DNA of 64,000 nt from positions 1,550,001 through 1,614,000 of the forward strand of contig NZ_BKZW01000001.1 of NCBI RefSeq assembly GCF_008974265.1, written 5' to 3'. Positions within the stretch are counted from its first letter, which is position 1; each line of letters begins with the position of its first letter. The position numbers and the translations under genes were made by a program. Below are positions 26,664 to 35,077 of this stretch, piece by piece. The stretch is from Dictyobacter vulcani (GTDB taxonomy: Bacteria > Chloroflexota > Ktedonobacteria > Ktedonobacterales > Ktedonobacteraceae). The notes below the pieces were generated by a model. It ran no database searches and had not been told where the DNA came from. It was given only the letters and a program-made list of their open reading frames with translations.

Positions 26664-26686
26664 AGGACAGAGGTAGCACAGCGGCT

Positions 26687-28399
26687 ATGGAGGAAAACAT
26701 ACAACGCCCAGCACTACGTCAACGGCCCAGACGCATTAGTGTCTTTGATGGTCAAGATTTACGGAAGGCGATTTTAGCGGGCGCTGCCTGGCTAGATGTC
26801 AACCGCGAAACCATTAATGCACTAAATGTTTTTCCGGTTCCCGATGGAGATACAGGCTCAAACATGGCAGCGACGATGAAATCCGCTATTCGGAATATCA
26901 CCGAAAGTCAGGAGAAGTCGGCGGCGGCTATCGCCAAGCAAGTTGCCCATGATGCATTATTGGGAGCACGTGGTAACTCAGGCGTTATCTTGTCGCAAAC
27001 ACTGCGCGGCATAGCCGCTGGTCTTGAGAATAAGGCCACGTTCAATGCTCAAGATCTGGCCGAGGCTTTTCAGAAAGCTTCACAACTGGCATATCGGGCA
27101 GTTATTAAACCGGTTGAAGGCACTATCCTGACGGTTGTGCGTGAGACAGCGGACGCTGCACTCAAGAGTGCGGAACGGCAGAATGATCTTGTCGTAGAAA
27201 TGCAAGATATTGTAGCTGCCGCCCGTCAGGCGGTTGCGCGCACCCCCGATTTACTTCCAACCCTGAAACAGGCTGGCGTTGTCGACGCTGGTGGTCAGGG
27301 CTTCTGCACCATTTTAGAGGGTATCTTACGCTATATGCGTGGCGAGTCCATCAGCAGTACGGCCACCTCACATGAAACATCAACCACTGCCACTCAGATT
27401 GCACAGGAAGCTCATACGAAAAAGGGCCGTGTAACCATTGAGGAGGAGTTTGGGTACGAGGTTGTGTTCTTGCTGCGTGGTGCTAACCTGGATGTCGAAG
27501 GCATTCGTCAGACCATCATTGATATGGGGGGCGTCTCCACAGTGGTTGCTGGCGATGAGACCATGCTTAAGGTTCATACCCATACGGAAGCCCCTGGAAA
27601 AATTCTGGATTATGGGGTTGGCCTGGGCAGCTTGCTCGATATTAATATCGAAAATCTGCAGGAACAAAGCCTGACCTATGCTGCTGAGAGTAAAGCAGAA
27701 CACGCAGATGATGATGCAAATGAGCAAGAAGCTATCAATAGTGACCAATTAGCTACCGTCGCCGTCGTTTCTGGTGATGGCTTTGAAAAAGTCTTTCGGG
27801 GCCTGGGAGTCACCTCAGTGGTCTCCGGCGGACAGACGATGAATCCGAGCATTGAAGAGCTTCTGGATGCAGTCGAAAAAAATCCGGCCCAAAAAATCAT
27901 TATTTTACCCAACAACAGCAATGTCATCTTAAGTGCCCAGCAAGTAGTAGGTCTGAGCAGTAAAGAAGTGTATGTTGTGCCGTGCAAAACACTTCCACAG
28001 GGAATCGCCGCACTGATCAGTATTAACTATGCAGCAGATTTCACCACTAACTGCCAGATGATGACTGAGGCTGCCCGCACCATTCAGACTGCAGAAATCA
28101 CAACAGCTGTACGTTCAGTACAACTGGGTACTTTGCATGTGCGTGAAGGAGATTTTATTGGTGTTATCAATGGTAATCTCTCGGTCGCCAATCAAAGTAT
28201 GGAAGCTACGCTGAGCGACACATTACAGCGCATGAACATCGACACGTACGAAATTGTTACTGTCTATTATGGTGAGGATATCACAGAAGAGCAGGCGCAA
28301 GAGACAGCCCGGCGCATTAAAACAACCCATTCACAACTGGAAATAGAAGTGGTGAATGGTGGCCAGCCTTACTACGCATATATTATTTCTGTTGAATAA
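26687..28399 (+). CDS. fakA: Fatty acid kinase catalytic subunit FakA (DAK2 domain)
   Basis: Phosphorylates FakB-bound fatty acids for phospholipid synthesis. The N-terminal DhaL-like ATP domain has FPVPDGDTGSNM (residues 49-60) with the Mg-binding Asp residues, and GARGNSGVILSQ. The middle and C-terminal domains are the FakA FakB-binding and DegV-like parts. Length 570 is normal. A Ser/Thr-rich linker (about 225-245) separates domains. The preceding asp23 and following degV genes complete the module. Confidence 0.92.
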   Translation: MEENIQRPALRQRPRRISVFDGQDLRKAILAGAAWLDVNRETINALNVFPVPDGDTGSNMAATMKSAIRNITESQEKSAAAIAKQVAHDALLGARGNSGVILSQTLRGIAAGLENKATFNAQDLAEAFQKASQLAYRAVIKPVEGTILTVVRETADAALKSAERQNDLVVEMQDIVAAARQAVARTPDLLPTLKQAGVVDAGGQGFCTILEGILRYMRGESISSTATSHETSTTATQIAQEAHTKKGRVTIEEEFGYEVVFLLRGANLDVEGIRQTIIDMGGVSTVVAGDETMLKVHTHTEAPGKILDYGVGLGSLLDINIENLQEQSLTYAAESKAEHADDDANEQEAINSDQLATVAVVSGDGFEKVFRGLGVTSVVSGGQTMNPSIEELLDAVEKNPAQKIIILPNNSNVILSAQQVVGLSSKEVYVVPCKTLPQGIAALISINYAADFTTNCQMMTEAARTIQTAEITTAVRSVQLGTLHVREGDFIGVINGNLSVANQSMEATLSDTLQRMNIDTYEIVTVYYGEDITEEQAQETARRIKTTHSQLEIEVVNGGQPYYAYIISVE

Positions 28400-28477
28400 A
28401 CCCGGGTCTCTTATTCGATACCCGCACATCCATACAGTATCAATTTACGTGGTACAACAGGTACCAGAAAAAGTAGC

Positions 28478-28515
28478 AATCCGCAGCATCAACAGAACTC
28501 TTCTGGCTGCGGATT
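28478..28515 (+). promoter_or_regulatory. Hairpin between fakA and degV
   Basis: Nested stem: AATCCGCAG/CTGCGGATT outside (28478-28486, 28507-28515) and CAGAA/TTCTG inside. No clean T run follows directly, so it may be a partial terminator or an mRNA-stability element within the operon. Confidence 0.45.
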
Positions 28516-28553
28516 CACTTTAATAGTTTATATTTTTCCCCAGGAGGCCTGCG

Positions 28554-29405
28554 ATGACCATTCGCCTTGTTACAGATAGCACTGTTGATATTTCGCCAGA
28601 GACGGCAGAATCATTAGGGATTACCATGGTCCCGCTGACTGTTTTTTTTGATGAGGAGACATATCAAGATAACGTTGATATTGATAATGCCACCTTCTAT
28701 CAAAAATTACAGGCAAGCAAGGTGTTACCACGCACCTCACAACCTGCCCCGGCACTTTTTCAGGAAACATATAAGCGCTTGATTCAAGAAGGCGCGACCG
28801 GCATTCTGTCAATCCACCTGTCATCTCAACTCAGTGGCACCTACCAATCAGCTTGCACTGCCTGGGAGTCCCTACCTGAAGAGGAACGTACAATCCCTTT
28901 TGAGGCTATCGACTCAAAGAACATCAGTGCGGCAATGTTCATCACCCTGAAAAAATTGTCTGAAATGAACAAAGAGGGTAGCAGCCTTGCAGAGCTCAAA
29001 GCTTATGCAGAGGATCGCTTCTTCCGTACACATCTTTTAGCAGTTCTCGATACCCTGGAATTTGTGAAGCGCGGCGGCCGCATCGGTGGCGCCAAAGCAT
29101 TGCTCGGCAATATGCTCAGCGTCAAACCAATCATCACCTTGAATAGAGAAGGTGCAGTGGTTCCGGTTGAACAGCCGCGCACACGCACAAAAGCCTTTGC
29201 CCGTATCAGTCAGCTGATAAAAGAAAGTGGACCCATCGAAGAGATGGCCATTGCTGAGTCCAATGAAGAGGTAGGCTTACAACTGGCAGAGGCACTAAAA
29301 ACAGTCTATACTGGAGAAATTGCTCGCCAGACACTGGGAGCCGCCCTCGGCACCCATACAGGTCCCGGCACAGTCGCGGTTGCGTTTGTGACTGCCAAAC
29401 AATAA
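28554..29405 (+). CDS. DegV-family fatty acid-binding protein (FakB-like)
   Basis: Carries a fatty acid to FakA for phosphorylation. Family features: VTDSTVDISPETAESLGITMVPL split between residues 5 and 27, LPRTSQPAP, the lipid head-group contact region SQLSGTYQSA, and the RGGRIGGAKAL loop. Length 283 is typical. The Shine-Dalgarno AGGAGG lies 6-7 bases before the ATG. It is 154 bases from fakA with a hairpin between. Confidence 0.92.
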   Translation: MTIRLVTDSTVDISPETAESLGITMVPLTVFFDEETYQDNVDIDNATFYQKLQASKVLPRTSQPAPALFQETYKRLIQEGATGILSIHLSSQLSGTYQSACTAWESLPEEERTIPFEAIDSKNISAAMFITLKKLSEMNKEGSSLAELKAYAEDRFFRTHLLAVLDTLEFVKRGGRIGGAKALLGNMLSVKPIITLNREGAVVPVEQPRTRTKAFARISQLIKESGPIEEMAIAESNEEVGLQLAEALKTVYTGEIARQTLGAALGTHTGPGTVAVAFVTAKQ

Positions 29406-30052
29406 GTAACCCTTCTCACATAAAAAAGATTTAGAGTGTGTCTGAGGTTCACGCTGATTGGGGTGATAACGTTCAGCCACACTCGGGCACTAACGTGCCC
29501 ATCCTTCTATAAGTGTGTGATGAAAAATATCGCGCGGTGCGCGATATTTTTCATCACACACTTATATTTTTGCCCGCTGCAGGCGCGAATCCTCAGAACG
29601 CAAGATTCCCATAGCAGTAAACCTCAAATATATTCTCATCTGAAGCCTGAAAACTCATCTATCCACAGCCACCATAGCTCTTGCAGGGCCTTCCTGTCTA
29701 TTTACGCAATATATAGTAATAGATGATTGAATGGCCTCCTGACCATTGACTATACACAGGTCGTCACGTACAATAGTAGTACCAACGTGTGTCTTCTTGT
29801 ATACACAGTTGAAACGCCCGGCGTGTTGTATGTGTTGTATGCGCACGCATATGTCCAGCTTATATAAGGAAGGGCCATAGCACCCTGAGTGCGCAAATAT
29901 GGCAGACATATGCACAGCAAAACTGAGTTTTGCGTAGTTTGTTAAACTGAACAATAGTAGCTACAAGCATGAAGTAGCGCAGGAAAACAACCGATTTTCG
30001 TTGGCATCAGCCATGCAGCAAACATGGCGTAAACTGCGAAGGAGGAACGACT
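29406..30052. other. 650-bp region without a gene
   Basis: Contains GGGCAC-TAAC-GTGCCC (29485-29500) and the long hairpin 29508-29566. From 29567 to 30052 I see no coding signal; it should include the promoter of the 30053 unit, but I cannot point to it confidently. Confidence 0.5.
29508..29566. terminator. 28-bp perfect inverted repeat after degV
   Basis: Arms 29508-29535 and 29539-29566 are exact over 28 bases, loop GGT. The stem contains A5/T5 tracts and ends TATATTTTT on the right. It lies 100 bases past the degV stop; the upstream gap has another small stem. Confidence 0.75.
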
Positions 30053-30298
30053 GTGGGAATGTTACGGGTGATGTCACGGCGCGGCGACGACCGCCTCATA
30101 TGGGATGAGCAAAAAATTCAAGCAGGTGATCCCGAAGCTGTCGCTGCCATCCGCGAAGCGGAACGAATCTTCGAGCAAGAAAAAGCGAAAGGTGCAACAG
30201 CTTTTCGCGTCTCCGATGGTAAAGCGGTACAACGCATTGATAAATTCGATGCCACAGCTGAACAAATAGTTTTGGTACCACGAGTCGTTGGCGGATGA
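30053..30298 (+). CDS. Small protein with C-terminal Gly-Gly, possible ubiquitin-like fold
   Basis: 81 residues. The pattern reads strand-rich N-terminus (MLRVMSRRGDDRLIWD), a long charged helix (DPEAVAAIREAERIFEQEKAKG, residues about 26-47), then strands ending QIVLVPRVVGG. The end, hydrophobic-Pro-x-Val-x-Gly-Gly, resembles the tails of MoaD, ThiS and SAMP-type proteins that are activated at Gly-Gly. The order strand-helix-strand and the size fit a beta-grasp, but this is inference by eye. GTG start at 30053 follows GAAGGAGG seven bases away. It overlaps the next ATG by 4 bases (ATGA). No E1/JAB partner is seen here. Confidence 0.6.
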   Translation: MGMLRVMSRRGDDRLIWDEQKIQAGDPEAVAAIREAERIFEQEKAKGATAFRVSDGKAVQRIDKFDATAEQIVLVPRVVGG

Positions 30299-30705
30299 AC
30301 TTCGCGTCCCTGGTCATCTCGATCCTGTGTTGGATGATCATAGCTCTTGCGATCACACCGGTGGTATGGCTGTTCTTACTCCCATACCTCAAAGGATGGT
30401 CCCGCGCTGAACGCCGGGCGGCTAATCTGTTACGCGATATGCTAACGCCAGAGCAACTCCGCCAACTCCTCTGGCGTGGCTACCTGGAAATACCCAGCCC
30501 GACTGAACCCAAACGAACATATCGCGTACCCAGAAGCAAAGGCTATGTCCAGGTCCTTGAAAATGGCCATGCAATTATGCGTTTATGTCTACAACCTGCC
30601 GAGTATCTACCAGATGCTGATGTTGTAGTACTGCATAAGCTCATGATAGAGGCCAACGAAGAGCTGTACTTACAAAAAGCTAATAAGTACACATGCCATG
30701 ACTGA
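30295..30705 (+). CDS. Membrane-anchored protein with uncharacterised C-terminal domain
   Basis: 136 residues. One strong N-terminal membrane helix (about 5-30) is followed by a cytoplasmic domain. The start overlaps the stop of the Gly-Gly protein (ATGA), so the pair is translationally coupled. The soluble part has a compact pattern: a helix (LTPEQLRQLLWRGYLEI), then PSPTEPKRTYRVPRSKG, LCLQPAEYLPDADVVVLHKL and a final helix MIEANEELYLQKAN. It looks like a folded domain rather than a random tail, but I cannot name the family. Confidence 0.6.
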   Translation: MNFASLVISILCWMIIALAITPVVWLFLLPYLKGWSRAERRAANLLRDMLTPEQLRQLLWRGYLEIPSPTEPKRTYRVPRSKGYVQVLENGHAIMRLCLQPAEYLPDADVVVLHKLMIEANEELYLQKANKYTCHD

Positions 30706-30770
30706 CATAGGAAAGAATGATGTCCGGGGTACGTTGTACCATTTGGTATGCGCCAGACAAAAACACCCCG

Positions 30771-30794
30771 AGGGGCGTACAATTATACGCCCCT
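30771..30794 (-). terminator. Terminator for the DUF3090 gene
   Basis: 9-bp arms AGGGGCGTA (30771-30779) and TACGCCCCT (30786-30794); on the minus strand a GTTTTT tract follows after 7 bases. Confidence 0.5.
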
Positions 30795-30828
30795 ATTCTG
30801 GCTTTAGCTGGAACACATACGCGCCCTC

Positions 30829-31422
30829 TTATCCCTCAGGCTCACCACCTTCAAAATCTTCAATCTGAACGATTTCACGATGCCCGTTCTGTTTAACGCA
30901 CGCATGAGGTCCTCCGTCCAATGGCGCATGGCATAGAGGACACACAGGGCGACCCGCAGTGATAACGACCTGAATGGCAGTTGAGAGATCCTGCGCCTGC
31001 TGCTGGGTGAAAGCACAGGAAATCTGCTCTTCTTCAGCCATGGTCACTTCTGGTTCCCTGTTCAGTTCTTGCTCCACATTGAGTGGGGTAATCAGCAATG
31101 TGAAAAAAGCATCCTGCTCATCAAAGCTAAGGCGCATCTGACCGACCTGAGCATCATAAGTGGGATAACGTGGGAAGTCAACCGGTATGGCCTCAATCAG
31201 CGGCTCTCCGCCAGCACGAGCCTCTGTACGTAGCACCTGACCTTCAGTAATCAGAGCCAATGTACGGTCCAACGCCTCGGCCAATCCAGCCAGTTGCTCC
31301 TTTTCCATCCACATCACCATAGACGCCCAGGTATTGCGGGCAAAAAGCCGAAAGCGCCGCTGTCCAGGCTGACCAACGGCATCAGCGCCCAGCACCGATA
31401 CGAGTCCTAAATCTGTACTCAT
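30829..31422 (-). CDS. DUF3090 family protein
   Basis: 197 residues. The N-terminal half is a beta-rich domain (RRFRLFARNTWASMVMWMEKEQ, then LSFDEQDAFFTLLITPLN). The C-terminus has a zinc knuckle CPLCHAPLDGGPHACVKQNGH. Both are characteristic of DUF3090, known mainly from Actinobacteria and Chloroflexota, of unknown function. It follows the 2-hydroxyacid dehydrogenase by 12 bases on the same strand. Confidence 0.85.
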   Translation of the reverse strand: MSTDLGLVSVLGADAVGQPGQRRFRLFARNTWASMVMWMEKEQLAGLAEALDRTLALITEGQVLRTEARAGGEPLIEAIPVDFPRYPTYDAQVGQMRLSFDEQDAFFTLLITPLNVEQELNREPEVTMAEEEQISCAFTQQQAQDLSTAIQVVITAGRPVCPLCHAPLDGGPHACVKQNGHREIVQIEDFEGGEPEG

Positions 31423-31434
31423 TTTTCTACCTCA

Positions 31435-32415
31435 TCAATATCCACGTGCCGGATCATAGCGATTTCGCAGTGGTTCTCCGGCCCGATAGCGTCGTAGATT
31501 TTCCGCAAACAACTCGGTCAAACGCTGATCATAGTGCACACTATCGCCAGAGATATGGGGGGTCAGAATGACGTTTGGCAATGAGAACAAAGGACTGTCC
31601 GGCGGCAGTGGTTCTTCCTGCGTGACATCCAGGCCAGCTCCAGCGATCCAACCTTCTCGCAACGCACGAATCAACATTTTCTCATCGACAATCTGTCCAC
31701 GCGCGACATTGACCAGATACGTGTGGGGTCGCATAGCACGCAACTCGGGTTCACCAATCAACTTTTCAGTTTGTGGAGTCAGGGGAACCGCGAGCACCAC
31801 ATAATCACTCTGGCGTAGCATGTCATGCAAACGCTCCATTGGATAGAGCAGATCAACATCAGGATCACGCATGCCCTGGTCAACGTTACGTCTGGTGGCC
31901 ACGACACGCATGCCAAAGGCGTGTCCTAACTGTGCCACTCGACGCCCAATACTGCCCAGACCGATGATGCCTAAGGTCTGATTGACAAGTTCACGCCCCC
32001 TTAGTTTATACCAGTTTGCGCTATGCGGCCAGACATGGCGATCCTGCAGGCGTACCATCTCCGGCCAGGTCCGGTTGAACATGAGCATACTCCCAAAGAC
32101 ATATTCGCCAATGGTCGATGCATGAATACCAACCGCAGTCGTCACGGTAACCACATCGGGTTCATCCAGAATTCCAGTAGGACGTAAACCATCAACACCA
32201 GCACCTGAGGCCTGTAGCCAGCGTAGGTGTGGTGCCAGGACTCGCCAGTTATTGGGAACCCAATATGAACAGAGGATCTCAGCTTCCTGCAACCGCGCAA
32301 GAAACTCCTCGTTATTGGCAATACAGAGTACGTCTGTCTGGGCGGCCTCGCGTAAGATGGCCTGTGATGTCGGGGTAAACTGGAACGTGCTAATTACTTT
32401 CCGATGTTCTGGCAT
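31435..32415 (-). CDS. D-2-hydroxyacid dehydrogenase family protein
   Basis: NAD(P)-dependent oxidoreductase of the glyoxylate/phosphoglycerate dehydrogenase type. The dinucleotide motif GLGSIGRRVAQLGHAFG is followed by VNVARGQIVDEKMLIRAL (Arg of the active site), an acidic Glu (TQEEPLPPDSPL) and the catalytic His in TPHISG. Length 326 is typical, with no ACT domain, so it is less likely SerA. Substrate cannot be fixed. Confidence 0.87.
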   Translation of the reverse strand: MPEHRKVISTFQFTPTSQAILREAAQTDVLCIANNEEFLARLQEAEILCSYWVPNNWRVLAPHLRWLQASGAGVDGLRPTGILDEPDVVTVTTAVGIHASTIGEYVFGSMLMFNRTWPEMVRLQDRHVWPHSANWYKLRGRELVNQTLGIIGLGSIGRRVAQLGHAFGMRVVATRRNVDQGMRDPDVDLLYPMERLHDMLRQSDYVVLAVPLTPQTEKLIGEPELRAMRPHTYLVNVARGQIVDEKMLIRALREGWIAGAGLDVTQEEPLPPDSPLFSLPNVILTPHISGDSVHYDQRLTELFAENLRRYRAGEPLRNRYDPARGY

Positions 32416-32608
32416 ACAGCCTCCTCCTTAAGTTCAGTGCGTTCAGCGGTCTGTGGCTTTTATACCACCAGATTCCGGTTATCTAAAGCTGAAGCTACTA
32501 ACACTACTATTATAAACCTTAAAATCTTTTTTTAACTATCTTGCTTAACCATTGGTTTATACAAGTCCTATAAACAGGGATGGTGAAACTCGACGAATTT
32601 TCTAGATG

Positions 32609-32629
32609 GCATGCCATTCAATTGTGTGA
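32609..32629. repeat. 21-bp direct repeat, copy 1
   Basis: Identical to 32708-32728; includes the palindrome ATGGCATGCCAT (with 32607-32608) and CAATTG. The start-to-start distance is 99 bases. Confidence 0.75.
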
Positions 32630-32707
32630 GCGAAGCCGCTTGCTCTTGTTGTGCTGTGGCGAATTCGCTAGCCGCGAGTGAGCGGCGTTCACAATTGACT
32701 TTCAATA

Positions 32708-32728
32708 GCATGCCATTCAATTGTGTGA
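32708..32728. repeat. 21-bp direct repeat, copy 2
   Basis: Second copy, 52 bases upstream of the atp -35. An inverted CACAATTGA occurs at about 32690-32698, between the copies. TTCAATAGCATGC (32701-32713), which overlaps this copy, recurs inverted at 59292-59304. Confidence 0.75.
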
Positions 32729-32780
32729 CAGACACTATGGGAGGCTACATTTTTTGGCTGTCTAAAAAGTGTAGCTACTG

Positions 32781-32810
32781 TTGCAACCAGAATGTTTCCT
32801 GTGCTATAAT
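32781..32810 (+). promoter_or_regulatory. Promoter of the ATP synthase operon
   Basis: TTGCAA (32781-32786), an 18-bp spacer, and TATAAT (32805-32810) preceded by TGC. A 42-base leader separates it from the first start codon. Confidence 0.8.
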
Positions 32811-32852
32811 CCGACTGGTATTATTGAGAAGAACAGAGATGGGACAATAAGG

Positions 32853-33074
32853 ATGAAACAGAGACCGCCTTCCCCTACTGTGTTAAATACGCTGGGAGCG
32901 TTGAGCGGCATGGGCTTCACAGTAGCCATCCCCATCGCCCTTGGAGCCATTCTAGGGAATTACCTGGATGGCCTTCTTCATACCGGACCATTGTTTATAC
33001 TTCTCGGGCTGCTGCTTGGCCTGATTTCGGGGATTTATGGTGCATACCGTTTATATAAGAGTGTCTTTCAGTAA
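32853..33074 (+). CDS. AtpI/AtpZ-type ATP synthase accessory protein
   Basis: 73-residue membrane protein with two helices (about 17-37 and 45-66), the second GLLLGLISGIYGAYRL with the family G-x3-G-x3-Y pattern. Such proteins stand first in atp operons and help assemble the c-ring or import Mg. The ATG at 32853 lies after the promoter, with AATAAGG directly in front; the frame upstream overlaps promoter elements. Confidence 0.8.
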   Translation: MKQRPPSPTVLNTLGALSGMGFTVAIPIALGAILGNYLDGLLHTGPLFILLGLLLGLISGIYGAYRLYKSVFQ

Positions 33075-33143
33075 GGCCAAACGGATCCCTTAAGCACATC
33101 GAACCAGACCTGGCAGAGCTCGGCATATAGGGAGGACAGCCGA

Positions 33144-34022
33144 GTGAATCTGTGGAAACTTCCAGCGATCACGATTGCCCCGGAAGTAATTATTCCTGGC
33201 ACGTGGATCACCAACACTCTGCTATGTACGTGGATATCCATTATTTGCTTACTCGTAGTATTTTTTATTGGTACACGACGGCGCGATCTGGTTCCAGCAG
33301 GATTACAAAATGCCCTTGAGTGGCTCGTTGAGTTTCTGCAGAATCTGGTGGAGAGTGTGGCGGGTAAAGAGCGTGGAAAACGCTTCCTACCTCTCGTAGC
33401 TACATTCTTTATCTTCATTTTATTCTGCAATTTGCTCGACGTTATTCCTGGTGTCGATACCATCGGTATCGTTCATTTAGATGAGGCGCACGCCAATGCG
33501 GTCGTTAATGGCCCATTGTTGTGGGGTGATCTCTCTAATCAAATTATTCCCTGGTTACGTCCTGGTACGACTGACCTGAACCTGACCCTATCGATGGCTC
33601 TGGTCTCAGTAGTAGTGACGCAGATTCTGGGTTTCTCGATGCTCGGTTTTAAAGATCAGGCCAGTAAGTATCTGAACTTTAAAGCGATCAAAGACAAAGG
33701 TGGCATGGGCCTGGTTGACTTCCTGGTAGGCGTACTTGAAATTATCAGTGAACTCGGACGTTTGATTTCTTTCTCCTTCCGTCTCTTTGGTAATATCTTC
33801 GCTGGTAGCGTACTGCTCGCAGTCTTCGCTTATCTGCTGCCTGTAGTCGCCAACGTCATCTTTGTTCCATTCGAGCTTTTTGTTGCCGTCATCCAGGCGT
33901 TTGTTTTCGCCTTCTTGACCTTGCTCTTCATGCAAGTTGGTACCACCAGCCACTCACATCACGATGAGGGTGAGCATGAGGTCCATCATGAGTATGAGGG
34001 CAGTGCTGTCGCTAGCCACTAG
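33144..34022 (+). CDS. atpB: ATP synthase subunit a
   Basis: Stator subunit forming the proton half-channels against the c-ring. About 6 membrane helices. The essential Arg is in ISFSFRLFGNIFAG (near residue 216), and late helices carry FVPFELFVAVIQAFVFAFLT cut across residues 240-262 with conserved polar residues. GTG start after GGGAGG. The C-terminal 25 residues are His/Glu-rich (SHSHHDEGEHEVHHEYEG), unusual for this subunit. Length 292. Confidence 0.95.
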   Translation: MNLWKLPAITIAPEVIIPGTWITNTLLCTWISIICLLVVFFIGTRRRDLVPAGLQNALEWLVEFLQNLVESVAGKERGKRFLPLVATFFIFILFCNLLDVIPGVDTIGIVHLDEAHANAVVNGPLLWGDLSNQIIPWLRPGTTDLNLTLSMALVSVVVTQILGFSMLGFKDQASKYLNFKAIKDKGGMGLVDFLVGVLEIISELGRLISFSFRLFGNIFAGSVLLAVFAYLLPVVANVIFVPFELFVAVIQAFVFAFLTLLFMQVGTTSHSHHDEGEHEVHHEYEGSAVASH

Positions 34023-34053
34023 TCACACAGCACACATCACACTTGCTTGCTAC

Positions 34054-34073
34054 TCACAGATATCTATCTGTGA
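34054..34073 (+). promoter_or_regulatory. Intercistronic hairpin before atpE
   Basis: TCACAGATA and TATCTGTGA pair around a tiny loop, 62 bases before atpE. It could stabilise the atpE message, which must be translated most. Confidence 0.4.
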
Positions 34074-34119
34074 TTGCATAAATAAACTGAATCATAATTA
34101 CACACACATATGTCCTTAA

Positions 34120-34353
<234 letters not shown>

Positions 34354-34513
34354 GTAATACTTTTTCATATTGTAATGTGGAGACGTAGCGCGTCCAATCT
34401 GCTTTCCTCTTCTTTCTTTCCAACTGTAAAAAAAGGGAGAAACAGGTGATGCCGCGTCTCCGCGTTACGTACGGAACATTGCTTATTACTTTTGACGGAA
34501 AGGAAGCGCTATC

Positions 34514-35077
34514 GTGAACATAACCCTTACCCTGGCTTCAGCCGCGCTCGCCCATGCCGAAGGCGGAAAAAGCGGACTGGACGCATTGGGTATCAATGCA
34601 GCCGCATTTCTTTCGCAGCTGGTTACCTTTCTGGTCGTTTTCGTTCTTCTCTGGAAGTATTTCTTGCCCGTAATTCAGCGCACGCTTGAGAAGCGGCAGG
34701 CATTAATCCGTGAAGGCATCGAGAACGCAGAGAAGGCCAAGCGCGATCTGGCAGAAGCAACCAGCAACGCCGAGCGTATCATCCTTGACGCCAAGCGTCA
34801 GGCCCAGGATACCATTGAGCGTGCGACCAAGAATGCCAGTCAGGTTGCTCAGCAAATCGAAGTCGAAGCTCGTGAACGTGCGGAAAAAATTGGCCAGCAG
34901 CAAATTGCTCGTATCCAGCAAGAGGCAAATCGTGCTCGCATGGAACTGAGCCGTGATGTTGTCAATCTTTCCATTGACGCCGCCAGCAAAGTTATCAGCC
35001 GGTCAGTTGATAGCAATGACAACCGCCGATTGGTCGAAGAGTTTGTCACGGCTAGTGACCAGGCGAGGAACAACTAA
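34514..35077 (+). CDS. atpF: ATP synthase subunit b
   Basis: Peripheral stalk subunit of 187 residues. One N-terminal membrane helix (about 28-50: AAFLSQLVTFLVVFVLLW) is followed by a long charged coiled coil (55-160) and a C-terminal segment that contacts delta. GTG start at 34514 after AAAGGAAG. The first 25 residues before the helix are longer than usual. It overlaps atpH by one base. Confidence 0.93.
   Translation: MNITLTLASAALAHAEGGKSGLDALGINAAAFLSQLVTFLVVFVLLWKYFLPVIQRTLEKRQALIREGIENAEKAKRDLAEATSNAERIILDAKRQAQDTIERATKNASQVAQQIEVEARERAEKIGQQQIARIQQEANRARMELSRDVVNLSIDAASKVISRSVDSNDNRRLVEEFVTASDQARNN

Larger units (their letters stand above)
32416..32852. other. Divergent intergenic region with direct repeats and the atp promoter
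   Basis: Holds two copies of a 21-bp repeat (32609, 32708), the atp promoter (32781-32810), and no gene. The small open frames here arise from the repeats. Confidence 0.6.

Noticed and set aside
29436..29726. Open frame spanning the long hairpin after degV
   Set aside because: It runs through an exact 28-bp inverted repeat and has no codon bias or ribosome site.
30053..30705. Complete bacterial ubiquitin-like conjugation cassette
   Set aside because: No E1-, E2- or JAB-type gene is present in the flanking sequence; only the tail pattern supports a modifier role.
32611..32850. Open frame with repeated MPFNCV starts upstream of atpI
   Set aside because: It is created by the 21-bp DNA repeats, has no Shine-Dalgarno and overlaps the atp promoter.
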